A DNA stretch of 64,000 bases, from the NCBI GenBank assembly GCA_017303895.1, contig JAFLBF010000001.1, positions 186,001 to 250,000 on the forward strand, in the 5' to 3' direction. The notes below the pieces were generated by a model. The model worked only from the letters and a program-made list of their open reading frames with translations. It was not told the DNA's origin and made no database searches. The DNA is from Bacteroidota bacterium (GTDB lineage Bacteria > Bacteroidota > Bacteroidia > 2-12-FULL-35-15). Below, in pieces: positions 1 through 9,210 of this stretch. A program made the position numbers and the translations under genes. How positions within the stretch are numbered: the first letter of the stretch is position 1; every line of letters starts with the position of its first letter.

Positions 1-2774
1 GATGGAGCAAAAACATTAAGTGTTGACGCTTTTAATGTTATGGAATCAGTTGGTACTATTGCGAATTCATATGGATAAACAGGTGCTATCAAGCCCCCAT
101 CAATTTGAAACTCTAGATCAGAAGTTGTTTCATTATTAAACTCATTTAACTCTTCCACTTCACTATAGGCATCCAATCTTACTTTGATCTTATTCAAACC
201 AATGGTTCTTGCCGGATCGATCCAAACCTTAAATGATACAGTGTCTTTAAATTTTGGCTGTACATCTCTCAAAAAATACGATAGCGTATCCCCATTGGGC
301 AGTGTATGTATCACCTCAGTAAAAACGGAGTCATCGGATGTCCTTCCTATATTGGTACGGATGACATATACCGTAAACGAATCTATTTGAGCAGTTAGGT
401 CAACGCTTACATCCGAATTTGAAATTTTAAAATCAGGTACACGCTGAGCATTCAGCTTAATTGCAGGATCGCCATGCAATGTCATTTCATAGCAAGTGGA
501 ACGCACAAGTGGATCAACACTTGCATTAGGCTGAATAGCAGCAATCGTGTTCTTTATAGAACTTCCTACACCGTTACCATAATTGACTAATGAAAATTGA
601 CGATAAAATTCAGAAGAAAATGTATTCAGTGCATACGGAACGCCCAACTTAATAGAACCTAAAAAACCTATCAGTCCTTTATTTTGGACCAATACATATT
701 CTTCAGAAGAAGATACCGATCCGGCATGTATATCACCGGAATAACATGCATTAGAAAGCATAAAAGGATATCGTCCCTGAATCGGATTAAAAGAAGTGAT
801 TTGATCAATACTTTGATCAAAACTATTGGCTGATGCATGACCAAAAAAGTTTAAAAAAGAAACCCCATTATTAATAAGATCCTCTAATGTATCTGCAATA
901 TTGATTTGAATAGGTGCTGTACTTGTCTTCCAAAACTCTTTAATCACAGTTCCACCATACAAAGAATCCTGAAAAATTGTTTTATAACCATCCAAATAAG
1001 AACGTAATTGTTGTTGCTCAGCCAAACTACCACCTCCACCGAAATGTAATCCATACTTCATCCATTCATCCGGACTTGCACTTTCATAATCTTGAACTTT
1101 GTCCAGATATGTGGTAACATCTGCTGCACTCCTTGCTGCTAATCGTCCAACAGGAACATATGGAAACATTTGTGTTCCATTGATCCCTTCGGTTAATAAA
1201 TTATCACTGGAAGGATTTCCGAAAGAAGGAACAAGACACAAATTATAATTAGAGGAATTTGTTCTGCAATTGGAAAGATGTATCGACTTACCTATGATAA
1301 ACATATTTTGTGGAGCACTTGGATAAGTATCAACCAAATACTCCGTAAAGCGTTTGATTGAAAGCGGACTTTTTACTATCCCAAATGCAAATTGATCATA
1401 TAACTCGTCAATATCTGCCAACACAACATGATGTGATCCCCCTAAAGAAGAGGTCCGGTATTGTTTATATAAATTAGCTTCCGACATGAGATCTTTGTGT
1501 GAAATGATCAAATATGCAGAGTCAACAGATTGAATTGAATAATCTGTAAAAAAGCCTGTAGTTGTAACCGGTACAAGTGTACTTACATTACGAACAGTTG
1601 TTTCCGAAAATACATAACAATGTTTCTCCTGGCCTGAATTCGGAACCAATGCTTTATAGTTAAGCCCATCAAAAATTACCGGGATCCTTTTATTGTTTGT
1701 CAAATCATAGATCGCTGTTCCGGATGTACCATTAAAATTCTGAATATTCAAAAACGATTTCGATTGCAAGGTATTATCCGGCTGGAATAGATCAAACTCC
1801 GGTTTCCCTTCTAGATCAAATGTGTGTGGATACCTGATCTTGATGTAAGATACAACTGTTCTGTTTGAAACAAAGTTGGTATCTGCAACACTCGTATATA
1901 AAAAATCGGTAAACGTATTTCCAAGAGAAGAAGTTGGAATTGCAACATTAAAACGATTTGCTTCATAACCCATAAAAAGCGTATCTGCTATTGTTGCATA
2001 CGATCCGGATGAGCCTCTAAAATCAATCTTTAAATGATGGTCAGGTAAATTTTGACTGATCAGATTACTAGCCTTTGAAGCTCCCACAACCACCGAAGTA
2101 ATAAGAGCAGATGGTCCTGCTGTATAGGCATTAGAAGTATTTAATAATGATGTATAACTTACACTACCGCCTAATGTAAACACTTGATTATCGAACCAAC
2201 CTTCCGATCTGGTGTATCTCGAATCTGTACCTCCCACAATATCCGTCTCCCCTTCATAATAAGCATTCGAAAAGGACTTGATCTCTTCTTTAAAAAAATA
2301 ATTATCAGGAGTAAATGCACTAAAAGCGGTATCAGTCTCGATTTGAAATCGCCTGTTAGAGAGAGAAGCATTCCAAGTTAAATAATAAACAGCTGTATCA
2401 TTTATCAGACTGTAATAAGGATTAGGGACAAAAGCACTATTGACATATAGTGCCGTATCGCCTTTCCCATCATTCCTTTCACCATAAAATTCGATATGAT
2501 CAGTAGCATTCAGAATTCCATCTGATTCCCCTTTCACATAAATATATTGCTCCATCCCATCATGAAACAATTGAAAATTACGGGGATCTACTGTGGCAAG
2601 ATCTATTCCGGCATTTGCCAGTGCAAGAGAATCCACTCTATACACTCCTGTTTGAGCAACTTTTATCTTGAAATATTTTTGAGAATAGTTGATCCATTCA
2701 TTGCCATAAGGTTGAGCCTTTGCGACAATAAAAACAAAAAATAAAACACTAAGCAGGAGTAGCCGTTTTATCAT
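1..2774 (-). CDS. porU: T9SS sortase PorU, C25 (gingipain-like) peptidase, 3' end cut by window edge
   Basis: PorU is the cell-surface sortase of the type IX secretion system; it cleaves the C-terminal sorting signal of cargo and links the cargo to A-LPS. I translated the minus strand from an ATG at 2774 and found an open frame to the left edge, about 924 codons. It begins with a signal peptide ending near AKAQ. The peptidase C25 motifs are present: FFGHAS with His646 (codon 837-839) and SNACYSGD with Cys677 (codon 744-746), close to the Cys690 known for Porphyromonas PorU. The start overlaps the stop of the upstream PorV/PorQ gene by ATGA, so the two are translationally coupled. The missing C-terminus lies left of base 1. 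The family is clear; only the end is unseen. Confidence 0.9.
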   Translation of the reverse strand, partial: MIKRLLLLSVLFFVFIVAKAQPYGNEWINYSQKYFKIKVAQTGVYRVDSLALANAGIDLATVDPRNFQLFHDGMEQYIYVKGESDGILNATDHIEFYGERNDGKGDTALYVNSAFVPNPYYSLINDTAVYYLTWNASLSNRRFQIETDTAFSAFTPDNYFFKEEIKSFSNAYYEGETDIVGGTDSRYTRSEGWFDNQVFTLGGSVSYTSLLNTSNAYTAGPSALITSVVVGASKASNLISQNLPDHHLKIDFRGSSGSYATIADTLFMGYEANRFNVAIPTSSLGNTFTDFLYTSVADTNFVSNRTVVSYIKIRYPHTFDLEGKPEFDLFQPDNTLQSKSFLNIQNFNGTSGTAIYDLTNNKRIPVIFDGLNYKALVPNSGQEKHCYVFSETTVRNVSTLVPVTTTGFFTDYSIQSVDSAYLIISHKDLMSEANLYKQYRTSSLGGSHHVVLADIDELYDQFAFGIVKSPLSIKRFTEYLVDTYPSAPQNMFIIGKSIHLSNCRTNSSNYNLCLVPSFGNPSSDNLLTEGINGTQMFPYVPVGRLAARSAADVTTYLDKVQDYESASPDEWMKYGLHFGGGGSLAEQQQLRSYLDGYKTIFQDSLYGGTVIKEFWKTSTAPIQINIADTLEDLINNGVSFLNFFGHASANSFDQSIDQITSFNPIQGRYPFMLSNACYSGDIHAGSVSSSEEYVLVQNKGLIGFLGSIKLGVPYALNTFSSEFYRQFSLVNYGNGVGSSIKNTIAAIQPNASVDPLVRSTCYEMTLHGDPAIKLNAQRVPDFKISNSDVSVDLTAQIDSFTVYVIRTNIGRTSDDSVFTEVIHTLPNGDTLSYFLRDVQPKFKDTVSFKVWIDPARTIGLNKIKVRLDAYSEVEELNEFNNETTSDLEFQIDGGLIAPVYPYEFAIVPTDSITLKASTLNVFAP

Positions 2775-3850
2775 TTAGTCTTTTTGTTGATATCCACTTT
2801 TATTGAAAACACATTGGAGTATAGTGCCACTGATTGATCACCAATATCCGTTAAAGCATAATCAATGGTTACTGACTTTATTCTAACACCAACACCAATA
2901 TTTGGCTGAAACGTTCTTACTTTCCCTCCCACAGCATCGGTATAGGATTGATAATTACCAATACCGGCACGCAAAAATACCATATTCATGTAGGATGCCT
3001 CCAATCCCAAATGAGGATCAAAACTAACTGCCTTGCTTTTGATCAACACATTTCTTTTACCATCAAAGGTTGCATCAAAATTAATTTCTGATAACAATGA
3101 AAACTTCTGATTGAAATCAAACTTTCTTGCTGCTCCTAATAATAATTTTGGAAGTGTTATCTCAACCGAATTATCGGGGATCTCATTACCGGTAGCAATG
3201 AATGTAGCTTTCATTTCATCGGAAAGATTAAAACTCCATGCATTGAAGGTGGTGGTGATATCACGCGCCATGGCGCCAAATTTCCATTTTTTATAATCGT
3301 ATTGTGCTCCCAGATCTAAGCCAAATCCCCAGGCCCCTGCAAAATCACCTACTTTTCGTCTTATGATCTTCGCATTGGCTCCCACTCTTAATCCCGGTAT
3401 TTTCATTTGTTTCGCATAAGAAACAATAAAACCCCAGTCTACTGCCGAAAAAGTCGTTATCCTGCTATAATCCACATTACCATTTGCATCAATTAATTCA
3501 GTAGTATTGGGGATATCATCCACTCCAAAACGGATCACACTTACTCCTAAAACACTGCTACTGTCCAAGCGTTGTGCATAAGCACCGTAATCATATTTTG
3601 CTATTCCGGCAAAATACTCACTATGCATCAAAGCTACCTGATGTTGATTTCCAATACCAAGTAATCCTGCCGGATTCCAATAACCGGCAGTAACATCATT
3701 CGCTGATACAACATATGAATTAGACATTCCCAATGCTCTTGCACCAACACCTAAGTTCAAAAATTCATTACTATATTTTGGTGCTTGTGCATTCGCTACA
3801 GAAATGCTACCTAAAAATCCCACCAATAAGGATACGATCGATCTGGTCAT
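2771..3850 (-). CDS. PorV/PorQ family outer-membrane beta-barrel protein
   Basis: This 359-residue protein has a signal peptide ending near ANAQ, then the FLNLGVGARALGMSNSYVV region and the YWNPAGL motif that mark the PorV/PorQ (UPF0164-like) outer-membrane family. The rest alternates in the pattern of a beta-barrel. It is the first gene of an operon with porU, sharing an ATGA overlap. In the T9SS, PorV shuttles cargo from the translocon to PorU, so a role at that step is likely. The N-terminus differs from classical PorV, which carries an ITTAVPFL-type segment, so this is better described as a PorV paralogue. Its exact role is inferred from its position. Confidence 0.85.
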   Translation of the reverse strand: MTRSIVSLLVGFLGSISVANAQAPKYSNEFLNLGVGARALGMSNSYVVSANDVTAGYWNPAGLLGIGNQHQVALMHSEYFAGIAKYDYGAYAQRLDSSSVLGVSVIRFGVDDIPNTTELIDANGNVDYSRITTFSAVDWGFIVSYAKQMKIPGLRVGANAKIIRRKVGDFAGAWGFGLDLGAQYDYKKWKFGAMARDITTTFNAWSFNLSDEMKATFIATGNEIPDNSVEITLPKLLLGAARKFDFNQKFSLLSEINFDATFDGKRNVLIKSKAVSFDPHLGLEASYMNMVFLRAGIGNYQSYTDAVGGKVRTFQPNIGVGVRIKSVTIDYALTDIGDQSVALYSNVFSIKVDINKKTK

Positions 3851-3932
3851 AATTGGTATAAAATTAAACTAATTTGGCTTGAAATACAAGCCTTTTGGAA
3901 ACGATTTAAAAGCATAATTATTGCCCTTAAAC

Positions 3933-5423
3933 CTATTTTTTAAGGCCGAACTTATTTCTGAAAGAGCTCCATTTTCCGGGATCGAAAATGATCAGTAATA
4001 AAATGCCAAAAAAAGGTGCCACAACTACTTTATAACGAACGATTGCACCAATAACGGGACTTGTAAAACCAACCAGCGAGTACAAAGAACAGATAACTGC
4101 CATCATAAAAAGCACTAAAACAAGCTGATCCTGTTTTATCCTGCCAAAGCAAATCACGAATATTAGGCCCAACAGATAAAAACTGCTTTCCAATACAGCT
4201 AAACAAATTAACCATCCCGATTGTTTATAGGCATCTGTCAGTAAAAACACAGATACAATTTTTTTCGGGATCAACAGTAAAAATTGTCCTAAAGTGCCAT
4301 CCAATTGATCGCTCTGAACATAACTACCTGCCGGACGCGAATCATAAACGATCTTGTAATCTAAACTGTAATCTTGAGAAGCAAGCGACAAGGTGTCTTC
4401 CGTATTTAAAATGAATTTTTTATAGGGATACCCCGGCTTCAAACGGCAAGTAGAATCATTCACATATTTCAAAGCACTATCCCGATTGGCTTGATCAACA
4501 TATATATGGTAGCCTGACGCAAAAAGATAAATCCCACCTCTGGATTGTTTTATAAATAACATTTGTTTTTGCTGCAAAATTCGAATTAGATCATGCTTGG
4601 GACTAATAAAATGTACCCCAATGATCAAAAAAACTATAGAACCACAAAATAGTGCATATACTTTCAGGACCCTCCTCCACTTAAATTTCACGATCAACAT
4701 ATTGATCAATAAAAATGGCAAAAACACCAGTAGAAGATATGATTTTATTATCAAGAGCAAAAAAGTGCTCAAGATCGAATAAAACAATGTTTTCCTTGAA
4801 TAATAAGCCCGCATTCCGAATTCCGTATAATAAAGCAACATGCCTATTGCTAAAAAAACTAGTGCTTCTTTTAGAACCAAAGAACTCCAAAATAAAACCG
4901 ATGGCGCTAAAAATACAATTACTAATAGGATCTTTCTATTCACTGCAACTTTTGGTAAAACTGCTCTATAAATAAAAGTCGATCCCAATAAGGATATAAA
5001 GCAAAAAACAATTGTATGCACATGAAATACACCAAAAGAGAAAAAACGGATGAGCGCATTGAACCTTACAATTGTTCTGGAGTCATTTACAACAAAATCC
5101 ATATACCCATCATCCCATGCCATCATACCTGACAACGAGGGGTGTGTGTTATCTGATCCAAAAAGCAAGTTAAAGAAAGCATTCTTGTCGGTAAAAAAAA
5201 GTTCGTACAACAACTCCCCATCATGAAAAAAACCAATAGCATCATTTGAAGGATAATATCTGACATACAACATCCAACCGAAAACACCAATGCATACTTT
5301 TAAATAGAAGACAGATAAAAAATAGATCTTAGAAACTCCTTCCATTTTAAAAAAAGAGGATCTCCATATCAGCACCGAGAAAAGTGCAATAAAAACGAAA
5401 GTAATAAGTACTTGAAAAAACAT
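3933..5423 (-). CDS. Polytopic membrane protein, possibly polysaccharide polymerase-like
   Basis: This 496-residue protein has about ten hydrophobic segments. Between residues 55 and 120 there is a soluble loop, and a larger hydrophilic loop spans roughly residues 285-375. A WSSLVLKEALVFLAIG stretch after the mid-protein helices recalls membrane polymerases and GT-C enzymes of polysaccharide synthesis, but I recognise no diagnostic motif. It is divergent from an acyltransferase-3 gene, with a perfect 21-base palindrome between them, which hints at a shared envelope-glycan role. I treat it as a hypothetical membrane protein; the polymerase idea is an inference from topology and neighbourhood. 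Confidence 0.6.
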   Translation of the reverse strand: MFFQVLITFVFIALFSVLIWRSSFFKMEGVSKIYFLSVFYLKVCIGVFGWMLYVRYYPSNDAIGFFHDGELLYELFFTDKNAFFNLLFGSDNTHPSLSGMMAWDDGYMDFVVNDSRTIVRFNALIRFFSFGVFHVHTIVFCFISLLGSTFIYRAVLPKVAVNRKILLVIVFLAPSVLFWSSLVLKEALVFLAIGMLLYYTEFGMRAYYSRKTLFYSILSTFLLLIIKSYLLLVFLPFLLINMLIVKFKWRRVLKVYALFCGSIVFLIIGVHFISPKHDLIRILQQKQMLFIKQSRGGIYLFASGYHIYVDQANRDSALKYVNDSTCRLKPGYPYKKFILNTEDTLSLASQDYSLDYKIVYDSRPAGSYVQSDQLDGTLGQFLLLIPKKIVSVFLLTDAYKQSGWLICLAVLESSFYLLGLIFVICFGRIKQDQLVLVLFMMAVICSLYSLVGFTSPVIGAIVRYKVVVAPFFGILLLIIFDPGKWSSFRNKFGLKK

Positions 5424-5430
5424 ATACCTG

Positions 5431-5451
5431 AATTACATTTTAAATGTAATT
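5431..5451. promoter_or_regulatory. Perfect 21-base palindrome between divergent genes
   Basis: The half-site AATTACATTT is followed by one central T and its exact reverse complement. It lies 8 bases upstream of the 3933-5423 start codon and directly before the -7 box of the acyltransferase promoter. The minus strand also reads TACATTTA, one base from the -7 consensus. An operator for a dimeric regulator is the simplest reading. Confidence 0.5.
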
Positions 5452-5456
5452 AAAAA

Positions 5457-5464
5457 TAACTTTG
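5457..5464 (+). promoter_or_regulatory. TAnnTTTG promoter -7 box for the acyltransferase operon
   Basis: TAACTTTG matches the Bacteroidota -7 consensus TAnnTTTG. It lies 29 bases before the TTG start at 5494. I see no clear -33 TTTG at the usual distance; the palindrome occupies that space. Confidence 0.5.
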
Positions 5465-5493
5465 TATAGACACTTTTATGAATTAAGCAGATT

Positions 5494-6615
5494 TTGAATC
5501 CTATTAAAATCAAATATTTTAATCACCTCGATGCACTCCGTCTGATCTGCTTTGGCTTTATTTTCTTTCGCCATGGCTTATTTACGAATGACCAGTCCAT
5601 TGAACAGGATTTTTTAAAGGGTTGGCGAGAAGACTATTTTAGCGTTTCTGCTGTTGGATTGGACTTTTTTTCTGTACTATCCAGCTTTCTCATTACTTGG
5701 CTGATCTTAAAAGAATATAAACTCATTGGTGGTTTTAACTTGAGAAATTTTTACATCCGCAGAATTTTAAGAATATGGCCACTTTACTTTTTAATACTCG
5801 CAATTGGCTACATTGCCATTCCTGTTGTATGCCACTTCACAGGATATGCAACACCTCAACTTCCGCCTGCTTTTTGGATGATCAGCTTTACCACTAATTA
5901 CTATGCAGGATACATCAACGAACATTTTTTATTCTTCCTTTTATTCTTATGGTTCATTGCTGTGGAGGAGCAATTTTATTTGGTATGGGGATTTCTTTTG
6001 AAGTATTTCAAAAAGCATCTCACGATCATTAGCATTGCTTTTATTGTCAGCTTTCTGATCATTAAAATATTTTTAGGAAGCCCTACATTTCCCGCTTTTT
6101 ACGACACCATCAACTACATTCCCAATTTTGTGATCGGGGCATTTTTTGCACGACTGAGCATTGAACAAAACAATCTCTTTTCAAACTTAACAATGTGGAC
6201 AAAAACGAGATGGATATCCGTTTACATCGTATTGCTTTTAGTACTCGTTTTTTATAAGCCACTTTTTACCGGACCGATGGATCATCTCAAACATATCCTT
6301 TTATCTGTACTCTTTGGACTTGTTATTTTTGAAAACACCTGTATCGAAAAACCGCTATTTAACATTGGGAAATACAAGTTTATCAATTACCTTGGAAAGA
6401 TCAGTTTTGGCTTGTATTGCTGGCATGGGGTGATCATTACGATCATTCTAAAAACAATGGAAGCGGTAGGTCATCAAGACAATCTATGGGATGTTTTTGT
6501 ATTCTATCCAATAATTAGTTTATCCTTAACGATCATTTTATCCATTGCTAGTTTTGAGTTATATGAAAAACGATTTTTAAAATTAAAGCAGTATTTTAGC
6601 GCTCTCGAACAATGA
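5494..6615 (+). CDS. Acyltransferase family 3 (OafA/YrhL-like) membrane protein
   Basis: This 373-residue integral membrane protein begins with HLDALRLICFGFIFFRH, the family-3 acyltransferase signature with an Arg and a His about ten residues apart, followed by about ten membrane helices. Such enzymes transfer acetyl or other acyl groups to sugars of O-antigen, peptidoglycan or exopolysaccharide. The frame has no ATG near the family N-terminus and an upstream stop at 5479, so the TTG at 5494 is the probable start. Its stop overlaps the pssA start, so it leads an operon with pssA and the DinB-like gene. The acceptor sugar cannot be told from sequence. Confidence 0.85.
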   Translation: MNPIKIKYFNHLDALRLICFGFIFFRHGLFTNDQSIEQDFLKGWREDYFSVSAVGLDFFSVLSSFLITWLILKEYKLIGGFNLRNFYIRRILRIWPLYFLILAIGYIAIPVVCHFTGYATPQLPPAFWMISFTTNYYAGYINEHFLFFLLFLWFIAVEEQFYLVWGFLLKYFKKHLTIISIAFIVSFLIIKIFLGSPTFPAFYDTINYIPNFVIGAFFARLSIEQNNLFSNLTMWTKTRWISVYIVLLLVLVFYKPLFTGPMDHLKHILLSVLFGLVIFENTCIEKPLFNIGKYKFINYLGKISFGLYCWHGVIITIILKTMEAVGHQDNLWDVFVFYPIISLSLTIILSIASFELYEKRFLKLKQYFSALEQ

Positions 6616-7469
6616 ACATAAAAAAACATATCCCCAATGCTATCACTTGCGGCAACTTGTTTTGCGGCTGTTTAGCAATTGTTAGCGCATTTAACGGCAA
6701 TCTGATCGCCAGCGCTTATCTTGTAGGTATTGCTGCTGTACTCGATTTTTTTGATGGCTTTGCTGCCCGCATCTTAAAAGTAAGCGGAGAGCTCGGCAAA
6801 CAGCTTGATTCATTGGCCGACATGGTAACATTTGGCGTAGTGCCGGGTGTGATGATGTTTCAAATGATCAAAACATCGCTTTTATTTCAACTGATCAATA
6901 ATGCCAGTGGAAATGGCAATTTTATTCCGGACACATCTGCCATTGCATACGACTCGATCGCTATTTCACTTTTACCGTTTATCGCTTTCTTCATAACAGT
7001 TTTTTCCGGATTAAGATTAGCTAAATTCAATATTGATACCAGGCAAACGACTTCATTCATTGGCGTTCCAACACCGGCTAATGCAATACTAATCGGTTCT
7101 TTCCCTTTAATACTGAACATGAAAGGGTTTGCTAATTCCTTTAATAATAATTTTGTTGGTCTGGAATATGAACAATATGGTTTCGGAGGGAACATCGATT
7201 TCAACTCCATTCCTTTTCAAGTTATACTCAATCCATACTTTCTTGTAGGACTTACAATACTCATGTCGTATCTGCTTGTTGCCGAGCTCCCCTTATTTGC
7301 GCTTAAATTCAAAAAATTTAGCTGGGCAGACAATAAACTCCGTTTCTCTTTTTTGATCATTTCAGTGCTCTTATTAGCATTATTTCAATTCATCGCTATT
7401 CCATTTATCATCTTCTTGTACATTGTACTTTCTGTGATCAACAACATGTACACAAAAAATAAAATATGA
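6612..7469 (+). CDS. pssA: CDP-diacylglycerol--serine O-phosphatidyltransferase
   Basis: PssA makes phosphatidylserine, the precursor of phosphatidylethanolamine, at the inner membrane. The 285-residue protein carries the CDP-alcohol phosphotransferase motif near residues 45-80: DFFDGFAAR, then a Gly eight residues on, and then QLDSLADMVTFG with its two Asp. Several membrane helices follow, in keeping with the Bacteroidota type of PssA. It overlaps the upstream acyltransferase (ATGA) and the downstream DinB-like gene by 4 bases, so the three are probably one transcript. Confidence 0.93.
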   Translation: MNIKKHIPNAITCGNLFCGCLAIVSAFNGNLIASAYLVGIAAVLDFFDGFAARILKVSGELGKQLDSLADMVTFGVVPGVMMFQMIKTSLLFQLINNASGNGNFIPDTSAIAYDSIAISLLPFIAFFITVFSGLRLAKFNIDTRQTTSFIGVPTPANAILIGSFPLILNMKGFANSFNNNFVGLEYEQYGFGGNIDFNSIPFQVILNPYFLVGLTILMSYLLVAELPLFALKFKKFSWADNKLRFSFLIISVLLLALFQFIAIPFIIFLYIVLSVINNMYTKNKI

Positions 7470-7975
7470 ACCTACAGGAAAAAATAAAAGCCAATACCGA
7501 ATTGCTATTGGCATCTATAAAAGATGTTTCAGAAACCAATGCTACGTTCAAACCCACAGCTGACAGCTGGAGTATTTTAGAATGTCTGGAACATATTTTT
7601 TTAGTGGATGTAGGCGTATCCAAAACATTGACAGTGGGTCCCAATCAGGAGATCAGCAATGATAAAACAGAATTGATCGGTGCCGATAAATTACATCATA
7701 TCCTTGTCAACAAACGTAAAGAATTTAAAGTGCCCGCTCCCGATTTTGTAAGTCCTACCGGACGTTTTCAATCATTAGCGGAAGCCACACAAAGCTTGCA
7801 GATCATTTTGGATAAGATACAAGCCCATTTAAAGGAACAGGATGTTACAAAAGAAACACAAACCGTGAAACATCCACGTTTGGGCGAGATGACCAAAACC
7901 GACTGGATACACTTCTTGATCGCTCATACAAACAGACACATAGAGCAAATGGAAGAAGTAAGGAAATTATTCTAA
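7466..7975 (+). CDS. DinB-like (DinB_2) putative metal-dependent protein
   Basis: This 169-residue soluble protein is of the DinB/YfiT four-helix type. The pattern WSILECLEHI supplies one His near residue 44, and IAHTNRHIEQM near residue 155 supplies two more, the usual metal-binding triad. Family members include thiol-dependent transferases such as those using bacillithiol, but the substrate here is unknown. It overlaps pssA by 4 bases and ends convergently inside the stop region of the TonB gene at 7967. Confidence 0.8.
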   Translation: MNLQEKIKANTELLLASIKDVSETNATFKPTADSWSILECLEHIFLVDVGVSKTLTVGPNQEISNDKTELIGADKLHHILVNKRKEFKVPAPDFVSPTGRFQSLAEATQSLQIILDKIQAHLKEQDVTKETQTVKHPRLGEMTKTDWIHFLIAHTNRHIEQMEEVRKLF

Positions 7976-8776
7976 GGTAAATTTAAAGGTGTACGTACCA
8001 CGTTGCTCGGTAATACCTTCCGGACTTGCATTAAATTTTACACTCAAAGCCGCCTGACGGGCTTTTGCATATAGATTAGAACTGGTAGTGGTAGAACCTC
8101 TCATACCAGGAGTTGCTTTGATCACTTTTCCCGCTTCGTTAACAATGATCTCTACTACCACAATTCCTTCTTCTTCTGAATCGGTCATTTTCTCAGGTTT
8201 TTTCACAAGCATACGTCCTTTTAGATCGTATCCGCCACCACCATTATAACCGGGCGTATTATTACCATGCCCCGTTCCATCACCATCTCCAACACCTTTT
8301 TGTGAACCAGATCCCGATCCACCTGTATTGCCATCGCCCTCTCCTTTTCCATCGTGTTTGTTCTTATTTTTTAATGCTGCCAATGCATTTAATAATTCTG
8401 TATTCGGCTTTGGTTCTTCTACAGGATTCGCATCTGTTTTTGCATCATTCTTATTATTCGGATTGGTTTTCACAACAGCACTTTCTTCCGTATCATCTGT
8501 AATAATGTTCGGTGAATTATTCGTAACAGCAGGTGCAACTGCCGCTTCTTCGCTCGTTGCAATATCATCATCATTCTGTCCGCTTCCGCCTGCATTCGTA
8601 TTTCCTAAGCCTTCCATGCCTAAACCGATCTCGATTTCAGGAACAGGTTTAATTTCAAAGGGAGGAATAGGTGTAATGATCTTCCAAAAGAAAATGAACA
8701 ATAACAGCAAGCCAAAAATGAGTGCTGAAAAGCCCATCGCCTGTAACTTACTTCTATTTTCTAATGTTGTATCCAT
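7967..8776 (-). CDS. TonB-like energy transducer
   Basis: This 269-residue protein has one N-terminal membrane helix (about residues 15-33), a long low-complexity periplasmic linker rich in Asn, Asp, Gly and Lys (to about 175), and a C-terminal domain ending in RGTYTFKFTLE with the EEGIVVVEIIVNEAGKVIKA strand-helix typical of TonB. It would pass proton-motive force from ExbB/ExbD to outer-membrane receptors. It is the last gene of an exbB-exbD-tonB run, 2 bases after exbD. The linker is glycine/acidic rather than the proline-rich type of enteric TonB. Confidence 0.85.
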   Translation of the reverse strand: MDTTLENRSKLQAMGFSALIFGLLLLFIFFWKIITPIPPFEIKPVPEIEIGLGMEGLGNTNAGGSGQNDDDIATSEEAAVAPAVTNNSPNIITDDTEESAVVKTNPNNKNDAKTDANPVEEPKPNTELLNALAALKNKNKHDGKGEGDGNTGGSGSGSQKGVGDGDGTGHGNNTPGYNGGGGYDLKGRMLVKKPEKMTDSEEEGIVVVEIIVNEAGKVIKATPGMRGSTTTSSNLYAKARQAALSVKFNASPEGITEQRGTYTFKFTLE

Positions 8777-8778
8777 TA

Positions 8779-9180
8779 TTATTTCTCTGTTGACTTGGTT
8801 GCTAATACCATTTTTACACCCAACTTATAACCTATTTGCATCACATCCGCCAGATCCTGAACAGTGAGTGAATTATCTAAACGCAAAACTACCGTTGGAG
8901 ATTGTGTACGTTCTACTTCAATTCTGATGGCATTTTCCAAATCCGCAAACGGGATCTTGGTCTTATTCACTGCATACTCATGATCAGCACTGATATCTAC
9001 AGTTACTTGCTGCAAATTCATCTGTTGTGCCGACTTTGAATTCGGCAAGGTCAATTTTAACACACTCGGATTCGCCAAGGTGGAGATGATGAGGAAGAAT
9101 AAAAGCAAGAAAAACATGATGTCATTCAATGATTCCGTACTTACTTCGGCTCCTTCTCTATGTCTACGTTTTAATTTCAT
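8779..9180 (-). CDS. ExbD/TolR family biopolymer transport protein
   Basis: This 133-residue protein has a short cytoplasmic N-terminus, one membrane helix (about 21-40) preceded by the conserved Asp (LND at residue 20) that carries protons in ExbD, and a periplasmic domain. Together with ExbB it forms the inner-membrane motor driving TonB. Length and motif fit the family. It lies between exbB and tonB on the same strand. Confidence 0.92.
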   Translation of the reverse strand: MKLKRRHREGAEVSTESLNDIMFFLLLFFLIISTLANPSVLKLTLPNSKSAQQMNLQQVTVDISADHEYAVNKTKIPFADLENAIRIEVERTQSPTVVLRLDNSLTVQDLADVMQIGYKLGVKMVLATKSTEK

Positions 9181-9210
9181 TTTACAAGATTTAGTAATAA
9201 TTGATCTTTA

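Noticed and set aside
8328-8867. A 179-codon plus-strand frame opposite the tonB and exbD genes.
   Set aside because: It is the mirror of tonB/exbD, both with clear family motifs; its Ser/Phe-rich sequence is typical of an antisense shadow.
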